The notes beneath the pieces were generated by a model that worked only from the letters and a program-made list of their open reading frames with translations, did no database searches and was not told the DNA's origin. From assembly GCA_024220505.1 (NCBI GenBank), contig JAKZZE010000015.1, forward strand, positions 1,229,110 through 1,293,109: 64,000 nucleotides of DNA. Direction: 5' to 3'. The position numbers and the translations under genes were made by a program. This document shows positions 12,619 to 23,304 of this stretch, piece by piece. Position 1 is the stretch's first letter; each line of letters starts with the position of its first letter. Origin of the DNA: Rhizopus arrhizus (taxonomy: Eukaryota > Mucoromycota > Mucoromycetes > Mucorales > Rhizopodaceae).

Positions 12619-15498
12619 TTATAATTGATATAAACAAATGATTGGGTTAGTAGCTGTTGACATGGTGAACAGGATAGGTTGTGATGTATGAATACAGTCA
12701 ATATGTTGCCCAACAATGGCTTGAATCAATTGACCCTACATAAACTCTTAGCATTTTAAAGACCATCGCCTCATGGACTTACTGTCTCTATATGTTTAAT
12801 CTCGATCAAAAGTGAAGAAAATGCGATAAGGTAAGGGGGGTGTATGGCAAGTTGATGAACAGTGGATTCAAATTGTATTTTTCTTGAAGGTGTATGGTTT
12901 AATAAGTCTATGATTTGAACTTGATGACCGTGATAGACAAACATCCTTTGCTCATGTATTGTAAATCCTGTGTGAGGTCCGTCGACGATCACCATCCCGT
13001 CTGCTCGTTGAATGCCCTCAGAAGGTGAAGAAAGAAAGATCATGTCTTGCACAATAGACATCTGGGTGATCTGTTTCAGTGCGATCTTATGCTCCTAATA
13101 TTTCTTTTTATTCAACTTGTCTTGCACTCCATCTCTTTACACTTGCCTTTTTATATTTCTTGAGCCAATGTCCTGAGGATGGGGTGAGGGTGAGAGTGGT
13201 GAGGGTAGAATCCTTTTGCTGTGACTTTTTGGTAATGTAGGCCACTACGGGTTGAGAACGTAGAGTACCTGTCTGAGAACACATCACACGCGATGACTTG
13301 AAGGCGTGTGCGCTTAAAGTGCTCGCCTTGGAGTCATTCATCCACTCTTGCAGTGGATAAGTCAAGAGGGCATTCGCGCTCAACACAATGACTTTATCGT
13401 CCAGTACACTTAAACTGTTCACCTTTTGTCCTCGAATCACCCACTTGACCTGTCCTTCTCCTTTGCTGGGTAGGATCCAAACGCCAGATAAGGAGCCTAG
13501 GCCGATAAAGGACTGATTCATGTAATCTATAAAGCAAATGAGCCTCAAAATCCATCTTTTTGACCCTTTGTTCATTTACTAAACACACAGGCGCATTGAA
13601 TCTGATCGACAGGGATAAGATGATCTGTAGGAAGCACCGATGGTTTCAATGGTTCATGTCGCATGCTGTCTATCGCCGCCTGTCGAATCCTATTCTCCCA
13701 ATCGGCTTTTTGAGACCTTGAAAAGAACTCGAGGCGAAAGGTGTGCTGAGGACAGGCCAGATGAGTGATTCGAAGAGATCTCTTCTTGATCGACAGACCG
13801 ATACTGTGTTCTCTTGATGTTTTCTTTTTGGAAAGTAAGGAAGCAGGAGCAGACTCACGACGAACGACCGACACGTTCTTTTCTGTCATGGGCACGACAG
13901 GTGCCGAAGAAGGGAAATAGAGAGATTTCAGACTGAGCAGCCTGGTTTTGATCTGCTGATGGATCCATGTCTTGTGCTCGGATGGTAAGCCTTGTCGTAT
14001 GGAAGACGCATGCCGATTCAAGTGGGTGTTGAACAGAGAGAGTTGTCTTTTGAAGGAAAGTGAGGCTTCTTGATGAATCCAGACCATCTGAATCGGTATC
14101 GGTGTGCCCTTGATCACGTCATACTCTCGCTTGCCTTGGATTGTTTTGGGACAGGTCAAGATGAGAGCGTGTGAAAACAAAAAGAGACGACAGAGCAGAG
14201 GTTGCAGTGGATGATCCGGTCGAGCGAGTCGAACGTCTTCTTTAAAGAGCAATTTTGCCTCCGTGGGTAGTCTCAGGAGTTCAGAATCCTGATAGAGACG
14301 GGGGGCGAAGGCTTCAGATCGATAAAAATTGTCTTGTTTCATTTCACTATTCATCCTGCAGAGCGTATCATGAAGTAAGGTAATGGCTACCTTAATCGCC
14401 AGTTGATCTCCATCGTCCTCGGTATGCTTCAAAATGGCCTCGACCATCAACTTGAATCGGCCGATCCATAAGGTGGGTGCGGTCAGGTAATGACGAAGAC
14501 CGAGTCGACGAGTGAATTTTTGAGCGTCTTGATCGGCAAGAAACTGGGTGAGCGTGAGGTTCTTTTGGAGTTCGAGAGAGATGGCGTGTAATGATTTAGT
14601 GTGTTGTGAAGTGTAGAGAATGTAAGGCTCAGTCAGTTCGTTGACATGATGCATCAAGAGAGTGCCTATCCTGCCTATCAACGGACTCGACTGTCTTTTC
14701 TTGGCTTTTAATGCGTGATAAAATGAATGATGTAATTGGATGATCTCGAGATGGTTACTAAAAACAGTTTGATAGAACTGTTGACGTCGACTGGAGTCAG
14801 TTATGATATCGGGTGACTCCAACAGAGGAAGAGCATAAGCGTTGTGTAGGATGAGTAGATCTTGAATATAATTTTTTTCGGTAGCTACAAGTTCCGCAAT
14901 AGCTGCTTGTCTCTTTAGTTCTTTTTGGCTCGTCAAGTCAATCAAATGTTGTGGTATGTTTTGTATCCAGTCCTTTTGTTGTACCTGTTATAATAAGTTA
15001 GTGTAACAATAACAAGAAATGAAACAAAAGAGAGTTGCTTTACATGTTCTTGATCTATCAGTTGTAATAGATCAGAAAATACTTTATTTGGACATAAAGG
15101 TGAATAACAATTCAAGTTATTTGATCGACAAGAAGGTGAATAACAGTTTGCTAAGGGTATGAATATACCATGAATTGTTTGTTGCATGTTTACGACATAT
15201 TGGTCCTTATCTTCTTTTTGAAGTAGATGATTGTTAAGAAATGCATCAAATAGTTGTGAATGAATAAGTTCATCTTGTTCATAAAGTAAATAACTAATAA
15301 TATCCTTTATATATGTTAATCATCATCTTCCTATAATCCTTATTTACCATTGTCTCTTGTCTTGTTAGTTTATAATAATGTATTGTATTCTTAAAAATAA
15401 ATGATAGATTGGATAATAAACAATTTGTTATTGAACCCTAACTACTTGTCAACTTTATTCTATCTGTCTTCTTCTCTTACCTTATTCATCCTGTTCAT
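12619..15498 (-). CDS. Rom2-like Rho1 GEF (DEP-like, DH, PH, CNH)
   Basis: Seven exons in descending order give 860 aa: 15498-15481, 15437-15348, 15304-15044, 14984-13580, 13526-13147, 13094-12783 and 12735-12619. A DEP-like N-terminus (YYKLTRQETMDIISYLL) leads to CYSP repeats, then the DH domain (about 146-335, start LKRQAAIAELVATEKNYIQDL shortened here), a PH domain (about 350-575) and a CNH domain (about 590-855) containing CACVFNYMNQSFIGLG. This order matches yeast Rom1/Rom2, exchange factors that load GTP on Rho1 in cell-wall integrity signalling. The intron 13095-13146 appears to use a GC donor (GCAAGT). The first 18-bp exon and the acceptor at 15305 (AAAG) are the least certain parts. 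The RhoGEF start lies 268 bp downstream of the Nas2 stop. Confidence 0.87.
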
Positions 15499-15766
15499 CT
15501 TAACAAGAAGAAAAGAAATCTGAAAATAATGTGAAAGGTTTACTTTATATTTTTTGTCATGTGTTTATCAAACACACAATTTTTTGTTGTGTTTTAATGC
15601 ATCATTTGAATTTTGACACTTGATTTTTATTAGCTTTAATAGTTTAACTCATCACATCATTCACTTTAATAAACACATGTCAGTCAAGATACTTTGGGTG
15701 AAACGGTAACTTGGTAGGATTCAGTCTGCATTATTCTTTCTTTATTCAATCGATTCCACTCACTGT

Positions 15767-16378
15767 TTACAAAGGTAACAAGTGACATCCTAATGTTCCT
15801 CTTCCTCCCCATCCACTTTTTGGTATCACTGTTAGGTTCAATCTGTTCCCATCTTCTTCGATCACTCTGACTTGAATAGGTTGATTTTCATGCTGACTTA
15901 CATATAAATTCAATGCTTGTAATCTCTCATTGTTCGCTCTCTTAATCGGTCCAAATTCTACTATCTTTTGCTGTCGTCGTAACCCAGCAGAATATGCAGG
16001 TGAATCGGGTGCAACAGCATTTACGATAGCAAAAGGTATCGCATTATCATCATCGGAAGAAGTGGATGGTGCTTGCTGGACTTGGTCTCGTTTAGCTTGG
16101 TGTAGTTCAGTCAATAGTTTTTCAATCTCTGCTGTAATACCATGAACGTCATTTCGCAACCTGTGAACCTGATTACGTGTTGTTCTAATAGTCGCAACAT
16201 CAAGATCAGCTCTTGGAAATCCGCTATTATCCACCAAAGGATCATTCATGCCTACACCTGCTGTAGTCAAGACTTGTTCAAGTTCTTTCAGTTGTAATTC
16301 GACATCCTCTTTTTTCTTTATCCACTCTTTTGTTTCCTTCATGAGTTGCTCAAAATCTACTGGTGGCGTCAGTCCCAT
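15767..16378 (-). CDS. PSMD9: Nas2/PSMD9 proteasome assembly chaperone
   Basis: A single exon encodes 203 aa starting MGLTPPVDFEQLMKETKEW. The frame is open further upstream, but only through a 35-base homopolymer leader translated as polyphenylalanine, so the ATG at 16378 is chosen. Residues about 9-105 form a long helical/coiled-coil hairpin. The segment AIVNAVAPDSPAYSAGLRR starts a PDZ domain (about 115-195) that ends in VRVIEEDG and the Trp-Gly-Gly-rich tail. This is the layout of Nas2 (yeast) / p27-PSMD9 (human), which chaperones the Rpt4-Rpt5 pair during assembly of the 26S proteasome base. Length fits the family (about 200-220 aa). No introns. Confidence 0.93.
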   Translation of the reverse strand: MGLTPPVDFEQLMKETKEWIKKKEDVELQLKELEQVLTTAGVGMNDPLVDNSGFPRADLDVATIRTTRNQVHRLRNDVHGITAEIEKLLTELHQAKRDQVQQAPSTSSDDDNAIPFAIVNAVAPDSPAYSAGLRRQQKIVEFGPIKRANNERLQALNLYVSQHENQPIQVRVIEEDGNRLNLTVIPKSGWGGRGTLGCHLLPL

Positions 16379-16422
16379 CTTGAACACTTGGTTTTGATTC
16401 AAATAGGAAAGTAGAAAAGTAG

Positions 16423-16457
<35 letters not shown>
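16423..16457. repeat. 35-base poly(A) run in a 5' leader
   Basis: An uninterrupted A run on the plus strand (T run in the Nas2 transcript) lies 45 bp upstream of the Nas2 start. Its length is prone to sequencing error. Confidence 0.85.
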
Positions 16458-16459
<2 letters not shown>

Positions 16460-16812
16460 ATTCGCTTTCCGATTGTTTATCTCTTTTCTACTTTTCTTTC
16501 GGTCCATGAATTTGATTCCCGTAAACAACAGACAAGAAAAAGGATGACGTTTTGCAACTAAAAGGTAATGGTTAAACAGGAAGATCAGATTTTTTACAGA
16601 AAAAGCAAGATAAAATTCTGCTGCTTTTTGTTGAATTGTAAAAGAAACTTATATCAAAACAAACTGTCCAATTCAAACATTTCTTTAACATATTTTACTA
16701 ATAGAAAATCGTTTATAAAACGTTGAAACATTTTCCTTTATCCTTCTTTACAAACCACCCTTCTCTTCATCCTTTCTTACACTCCTTCAATCTCTTAAGT
16801 TGTTGCATAAAA

Positions 16813-17643
16813 ATGAAGTCACTGACTCTTTTCGCCGCCGCCGCCGTCTTTACTTGTGCTGTCTGTAAGTTGAAGGATCGCTTTTGTTGGAGATGAAAAT
16901 AATTATTCTTTAGCCGCTCAACATCACGGTGGATATGAACATGCTGATCACGACCTTGGTAAGGACGATGGTCATGATGACTACGACAGCAATCATGACT
17001 ACGATCAATCTGTTCATGATCCACTTATTCAGGAACAACCTAACGTTGAAATTCAAACAAAACCTCCTGTCGTCGTCCTCAAAACAGTCACTCGCACCAA
17101 GCCTTGGGTTATTGTACCTGAAAAAAAAACGATAACAAAAACTGTTGTAAGTATCGGTTCTTTTAATGGTCCTACAATTAAAGCTTCTCTTTTTAGAAAT
17201 ACAGTGTTCCTACTTTTCACTATGGGTATGACTACGACAATAACCATGACAGTAGCCATGATCGTGACCATAGCAATCACGATCATCCGGAGGACCACAG
17301 TAGGGATCACGGAGATAGCCGTCAACGTCAAAAAGGCCACTTGCGTCAACAGATCCATGCTAATTCCGTTTCTCCAAAACAAAGGATGAATGGACATCTG
17401 GCCGCAGCTGCTGTTTCCTCTGCTGGCCGTGCCGCCATTTCCTCTGCTGTCGTCAGTCCTACTGCTGTCAGATCGGCTCCTGCCGCTTCTTCCAAAGTCA
17501 ATCTGGCCGCTTCTCCTTCCGTCGCACGTTCTGTTGCTTCTTCTGCAGTCGCACCATCTGTGAATGATGCAAACAGTCTTCCGGTGCATAGTATCTTGAT
17601 CACAGCCACAGCTGCTATGGCAGCTTGGTTATTACTATTTTAA
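16813..17643 (+). CDS. Secreted His/Asp-rich, probably GPI-anchored protein
   Basis: Exons 16813-16864, 16914-17146 and 17197-17643 give 243 aa. The N-terminus MKSLTLFAAAAVFTCAV is a signal peptide. Residues about 20-45 and 105-150 are rich in His, Asp, Tyr and Asn (HHGGYEHADHD, YDYDNNHDSSHD), suggesting metal binding. A Ser/Ala/Val/Pro-rich region follows (about 160-225), then a hydrophobic C-terminus (ILITATAAMAAWLLLF) after a small-residue segment, as in GPI-anchored fungal surface proteins. Splicing is supported by GTAAGT donors and TTTAG acceptors that keep one frame. I know no named family; a cell-surface metal-binding role is inference. It is divergently transcribed from Nas2 with 434 bp between start codons. 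Confidence 0.72.
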
Positions 17644-18200
17644 AGCTTTCATAATTGATTTTTGTAACTTGAAATTCTCCTCGATCTTAAAAAGTAATAA
17701 AATTTAATTTATTTTATAGCAGTCAACAGCATCAAAGTATTATTTAACATAACCATCTTTTTTTAAGAGGAATGCACTTTTAAACATATCAACTGAAAAA
17801 ATACTTTATAAAACCTTTGTTACGTAAACAGGATGGATAGCATAAATAATTACATTTCATTACATAAAAAATTAAGCTCCCGTTGTATGCTTTATGTAGT
17901 TTTCTTTTTTCATAAACAACCAATGATTTAAATAAATTATTATTTTTACATAAAAATCAAGATGACCCTGAACCTTACCAGAATCATCCTCTTATTTATC
18001 CTACCTTCATTTTTGCACCCTATTTTCCCTTGTTGACTATCTGCTCTTGATTGCTTTCTCTGGGTAGGATAAACAAAGTCGCCAACTCTTCTTTTTGATT
18101 TTTTTTTTGTTACTATCCATCTTCAATCAAATCTTTCAATAGTGGGCTTTTGATCTTTGATAACATGATAAATTAGAGTATTCAGATGAATCAATATATA
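17644..18200. other. Intergenic DNA, 3' flank and pre-transposon region
   Basis: AT-rich with poly(T) tracts and no coding or RNA signal seen. It ends at the TA dinucleotide (18199-18200) that abuts the mariner/Fanzor element. Confidence 0.5.
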
Positions 18201-18223
18201 CAGTGCGACTAGTAAATTTTGTC
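18201..18223 (+). repeat. Left terminal inverted repeat of Fanzor element
   Basis: 23 bases beginning CAGTG directly after TA. The inverted partner at 23305-23327 differs at three positions. Confidence 0.88.
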
Positions 18224-18231
18224 CATTCTGA

Positions 18232-18294
18232 AAAAATAAACGGCAACTTCCGAAAAATAAATGGCGGTTACCTAAAAATAAACGGCACTACCTG
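18232..18294 (+). repeat. Three tandem 21-bp iterons, left end
   Basis: Copies at 18232-18252, 18253-18273 and 18274-18294 share AAAAATAAAyGGC followed by a variable part and a CC. The period is exactly 21 bp, two helical turns, which would place bound proteins on the same DNA face. They are probably transposase or host-factor binding sites; alternatively part of a transcribed structure. Confidence 0.8.
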
Positions 18295-18446
18295 ATAAAT
18301 GTTTAGCTGTTTGCTAGCAAATAATTGTCGCTCTTAAAACTTTACTTTGTCTTTTTGGGCCGAGTCAAATTGGGTTGCTGAGGGATTATTGTCGGCTATG
18401 ATGTAAAGGCTTTATTTCTTTCCCTTCGCTCTAACAATTGAATAGC

Positions 18447-19680
18447 ATGACAAAAAATACATTTTTTATGAAGACGAACACAATAATGCCTACAATAAGG
18501 ATGGAGAGAGAGTCTTCGACCCGATGGAAGGTGTGTTAACCGAAATCAGTTATCCAAACGTAATACTTGAATCCACAACGAGCCAAAAGTCCTATCTGAG
18601 TCTCAAACCAGCAGAGAAAGAAACTACTGCAAAAGATTCAACAAAAAAGGCTATAACAGTGGTCAAGAAAGCAGCGTCTATAAAGACTACAACGACCAAA
18701 CCAGAGAAATATTTATTGACCAAATGATCGAGAGTTCTATGGAAAGAGGAAAATGACTTTGCATACAAAGGATCTTGGAATTAATACTCGTACTGCTATG
18801 CGCTGGTGGAAACACTATCAAGAAACTGGGAAGGTAGTTTACAAAACGTTACAAAGAAATCCCGGCCGACCCAACTCACTGACTCCTGAGAATGAGCAGC
18901 ACATTCAACGAATAGTTGAAAAAGACTCACAACTTTGTGCTGATGACATTATTGATTCTTTGAAATCGCTGTTTGAGGACTTGAAGACTTCAAAGTCTCA
19001 AATAAACCACCACTTGAGAAACAACATGCTCATTTCAATGAAGAAGCCAACCTTCGATCCTATGACAAGAAACACTGATAATAGCTTGTAAACGAGATAC
19101 GAGTGGTTCATGAAGTGGAAAAGCTCGGATCTGGATTACACTAAGAACTGCGTTTTTATTGATGAGGCTGCATTGAAGACAGCCAAATAAAAAAAAGGAA
19201 AACTTGCAGGAGGCAAAGAGCAAAGAGCAGGCGACATTATTATTGAAAAGCCTACTATAGAGTACAATGGTGTGGAGGAGAATATTGCCATAGAGAACAA
19301 CAAGCCAGTAGCAAAAGGTACCACTACTGCCCACTTTGTAAGATTTACAAGTGAACTTCTTGGTATCATGGACATGGACGAAGGTCTTATGGTTAGTTAT
19401 CTTGTAATGTATTACTGTACTATTCATAATTCTCATCCAATGATAAGAAAAATTGAGATTAGAGGTTATAGAGTAATGTACTTACCTCCTTGTTCGCCAG
19501 AGCTCAACCCAATTGAGCAGTTTTAGAATATAGTTAAAGGAAAGCTCAAATGTCGTCGAATAAAAACTTATCGAGTCGAAGTGCTGATGCTTGTAATAAA
19601 GTTATTTATAGCTTCTCTAGTCAAATTATCTACTGTTTTAATAAAACACCTATGTGAACATGCTTTTAAAATCATACTAT
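18447..19680 (+). pseudogene. Degenerate DDE (Tc1/mariner-type) transposase
   Basis: Fragments in shifting frames follow transposase order. A helix-turn-helix part has INTRTAMRWWKHYQETGKV (18.78 kb). RYEWFMKWKSSDLDYTKNC with FIDEA carries the first catalytic Asp (19.1 kb). TTTAHFVRFTSELLGIMDMD and YLVMYYCTIHNSHP occupy the place of the second catalytic Asp, which here is Tyr. PPCSPELNPIEQF-stop contains the catalytic Glu. Breaks include frameshifts near 18728 and 19090, an in-frame stop at about 19187, internal deletion before 19270 and a stop replacing the Trp after EQF. It cannot make an active enzyme. Confidence 0.88.
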
Positions 19681-20054
19681 GATATTTTCATAACACCATA
19701 TCTTTTTAGAATGTAAACCTTGCGAGAATTGATATGATTAAAACAGCTTTATTGGGCTCATCAAAGGACCTTTAATGGAGATTTTGATCAGTGAATATAT
19801 CATCATTATGCAGTGACATTACAAGATGACGGTCCAACATTTTATGATCATCAAGTATGTTCTTAACATAATTATCATTGAGGTTTGATGAAAAAACATA
19901 AAGAACTTGACACATTTAGACGCTAATAACTTCTCGAGTCCTACCTACTATGTGTATCTAGAAAACAAGTATCTTCTATTGCAAGTTATTACATGGTATA
20001 AGCTTATTGTAGTCACTTTGCTATTATTAGGTTGTAGCTGTGTTCGAATAAATC

Positions 20055-20063
20055 TATATAAAT
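20055..20063 (+). promoter_or_regulatory. TATA-like box of the Fanzor gene
   Basis: TATATAAAT lies about 95 bp upstream of the proposed Fanzor ATG at 20158, a plausible distance for a core promoter. It suggests the gene has its own promoter. Confidence 0.35.
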
Positions 20064-20157
20064 GAGATGGAAGTATTTCCTTTTAACATTTAAATCAATT
20101 TCTGAAGACATTTTTTCTTTTTATTGGTAAATTTCACTCGTGAAAACACATTAGAAA

Positions 20158-23094
20158 ATGAAAGGAAAGCAAAAGGATACTTTATTCTCTTCAAATCAAA
20201 AGAAGCCATCTAAGAGCGAAAATGGTAGGCTCCATATCTAATAATGGATCGAAATGTCACTGACCACAAAATTGATACTGTTATAGATTCGTTTGAACTA
20301 TATGTAGAAAACAACTCAGACGACGACTTCCAACCCGCTGTAACAGCTAGGAAAAGAAAAAGTAAGTTGCATTGTCAAACTTGATGTAGGTAAACAGCTA
20401 GTCTAACGTATGAAACTCCATCATAGGTAGGGAAAATATTCCACAGAGTGGATTACAAAAGAGACTCAAAGGCAAAGGAAAAGCTACAGATTCTGAAGTT
20501 ACTACTACGAGTAGTACTGGTATCTCTACAACAGATGAAACTATCATGTTCGATAAGATCACTCTTGATGACTATGATCTTGAATATAGCAGTGACGATT
20601 TTGATGCACCTGTCGTCAAAAGATCCTTTTTGGGTGAATTAACCAAGTCTGATTTTCGTATCACCAAATCAACTTCTGCTGCTGTGGAGTCAAGCACAAC
20701 TGCTTTCAATTCAGCTGCAACTTCTATCAAGTCAAATTTTTGTCCTGTACCTGTTGACAAGGCAAGTGACATTAAAGAAGGCCCTAAGAAGATAAACAAG
20801 CGTGTGATGGCAATTAAAACGACTGTAAAAAATATTTGGAAACCAGCATATTTACAGCCATTGTATGATTTGGTTCACACTACCAACTTACTAGTTACAC
20901 ATACCTTTGCCTTCACAAAGTACATATATTTACAAGAGCTGGCAGCAAATGAAAATTTTGCGCTGAACAACTTTGTGACAAAAGATTTCTTTGTTGAAGT
21001 TTTTCTGAGTCTTGTTCTCTCAAAGGGTAGAAATAGCTCAAGGCTGAAGGATACGACCAAAAGCTATAGGCGATTGATATCAAGATATAAAGGAGCTTAC
21101 TTTGAAAACGCTGGTTATACTCCTCAAAACTTACCATATGCTCAGCAAATAGCCTTGTACGAGTGTACGAAGATCCAAACGGCCTACTATAATAACATCA
21201 AAGCTCATTTTGGAAATAGGCTGCGTGGTTTGATAAACAGGTTATTTAAAAAGAAGGAAAAGACAGAGAGTCTCAGAAGAGAAATGCAAGCAAACAAGTC
21301 TAGTAGTAAAGCGATAAAAGAAGCTATCCGAAAGAAGATTTATGGACCTTGCAATAAGGTGAAGTTTGCCATCGCAAAAAAAGAAATGCCTGAAGTTGGT
21401 CTTTTAGATGATCAATCAAGAACACAATTAAATGGCTTTCTCTCAAGCTACCCAGAGGACTACACCTTTCAAAAGAACTCAATTTACTATGACATTATGT
21501 CTAGTCCAAAAAACCATTTTAAAGCCTTCTTCAGACTTGCCGAATTGTCTGAAGCTGAACAGATGAAACAGTTTGCTTGTTTCCCGCTACGTACCACCTT
21601 TATTCCTTGCTACATGATGTTGGATAGCAAAATAATCCATCACCATGTTCTCAAGAGCAAAAAGAATCCAAAAACAGGAAGCAAGTTTGAGACATGGGGT
21701 GCCGTCGTAGACTTAAATAAAAAGGCGTTCAAGCATCAAGGATTTCAAAAGTCTTTGCGGTTCCAAGGAACTCTCGAAACCGATGGAGTCGGTGTCTCCA
21801 TAATAAAGCAAAACACTGATACAAGCAGAAAGTCGCCTAAACTCAACACTGAAAAGAAAGTGGACGGTAATCAAACAGAGCATATTGAAGGATTAGGTCA
21901 AGCCGACTTAAAGAGCGCTGAAGGCAAGTGTGTCTTGATAGACCCTGGAAGGCGGGACTTGATGTACTGCATGAAAGAAACCAGCATTGTTGAAGAAAAA
22001 CAAACACTTATATTTACCAAGAACAACCGCTCAAAATGTTCAAGGCACTTTAGATATTTAAGAAAGCGTACTCAACCTTTTGTCGTCCAGGAAGCAGAAG
22101 CGATCCTTTCTAGATCTGAATCCAACTCTGTAAACTTGAAAAAGTTTGTACAGTACATTAAAACAAGAGAATCAGTAAAAAACACTTTGTACGAATATTA
22201 TGAAAACGAGACAACAAAGTCAAAAGAAACATATTTCCCTGAATCCGAATTTGACTTTCGAGTGGACCAAAACTGTAATTTGTATTATGGAAATCTGTTC
22301 ATAGCAAGAATCCGTGGTTTTTTCCCTCAGCCTGAGAATTACTCTACTGATAGCTCTGTAAAGTCTCAACTGTATGCCACCTACCTACAAACAATGCTAC
22401 AACAAAAGCATATTTCAGAAAGACTAGATGATAATGAGAAAAGCAAAGTTCTAGGGCTGGCAAAAGAGATGTACAGACGACCACAGCAAAGCAATTACAA
22501 AAAGGCTATTAGTACAGCATTAGAAAGGCTACAGCTTTTACCTTTTCGAAAATTGAAGTTTTCAAGTAAACTCTTCTTTGACCAGAATGATCAAAAACTG
22601 GTGCGTAGCTTAAAAGCAAATTTTGGTCAAGATGCTGTCTTAGTTTTTGGAGATTGGTCCGCCCCTAATGACAAGTATCAAGAACCAACAAGAAACAAGG
22701 GGTTAATCAGGATGTTAAAGAAGAACGGGTTTGTTGTCTACTTAATCAATGAATACAAAACATCTTCCCATTGTCCAACCTGTGAAAATGACTTGGAAAA
22801 ATTCAAAACCGTGCCAAATCCTCGCCCTTACCAACGGAAAAAGAAGCCAGATGTGCTATGTAATGGTTTGCTGAGGTAATCCAAAGGGAAAAATAAACTA
22901 GAATAATTCTTGATAACTAATGCAGTACTAGGTGTAAGAGCCTCTCATGCCTTAAACAACAAACCACAGGAATAAAAAGAAGACTTTGGAATCGCGATCA
23001 AGCAGCCGTATTGAATTTTCTCAGGATCCTAAATAGTTTGAGAAAGACTGGCAAACACCCTAGCCTTTTCACCAGAAAATATTCTTTAGATTGA
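20158..23094 (+). CDS. Fanzor (eukaryotic TnpB-like RNA-guided nuclease)
   Basis: Exons 20158-20224, 20287-20361, 20427-22875 and 22932-23094 give 917 aa with GT-AG junctions throughout. The N-terminal ~110 residues are charged and low-complexity with basic clusters (ARKRKSRE, KRLKGKGK) that could be nuclear signals. The C-terminal half has the RuvC-like core: VLIDPGRRDL with Asp553; FGDWSAPN (Asp790); then INEYKTSSHCPTC with Glu823 and Cys830/833; CNGLLRCKSLSC (Cys865/870) completing the zinc ribbon; and WNRDQAA with Asp886. The last two parts are brought into frame only by removing the 56-bp intron at 22876-22931. The canonical RuvC-II Glu position carries GDW, and the Glu 33 residues later may serve instead, as reported for some Fanzors. 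No internal stop: the gene looks functional. Family members are RNA-guided DNA nucleases; the role in this element is unproven. Confidence 0.92.
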
Positions 23095-23233
23095 TCATCT
23101 TTAAGTAGAACAAAAGTAGGAAAATCACAAAAAATTCTCCACCAAGGTTATCGCTTTGGTCATTTAATACAGGTATTGCAATAAAACAAGTACAAAGCGA
23201 CAACAATAAATGTACTAAACGAAATTTTCATTT

Positions 23234-23296
23234 AGGTTAGTGACATTTATTTTTCTGGAAACGACATTTGTTTTTTGCTAAACGAAGTTTATTTTC
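23234..23296 (-). repeat. Three tandem 21-bp iterons, right end
   Basis: Mirrored relative to the left array: 23234-23254, 23255-23275 and 23276-23296, with cores AAAAATAAATGTC, AAAAACAAATGTC and GAAAATAAACTTC on the minus strand. The copy number and period equal the left side although the sequences have diverged. Confidence 0.75.
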
Positions 23297-23304
23297 TTTA
23301 AACC

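Noticed and set aside
17053..17589. Long minus-strand frame opposite the His/Asp-rich protein
   Set aside because: It crosses the introns of the plus-strand gene and has no motifs; explained by codon bias of the real gene.
18232..18294. CRISPR-like array
   Set aside because: Units are contiguous with no spacers, only three per end, in a eukaryotic transposon.
20546..22879. Fanzor read as a single 777-codon exon
   Set aside because: It would miss the N-terminal exons and, more importantly, the last zinc-ribbon cysteines and the NRD motif, which lie in a downstream exon joined by a clean GT-AG intron.
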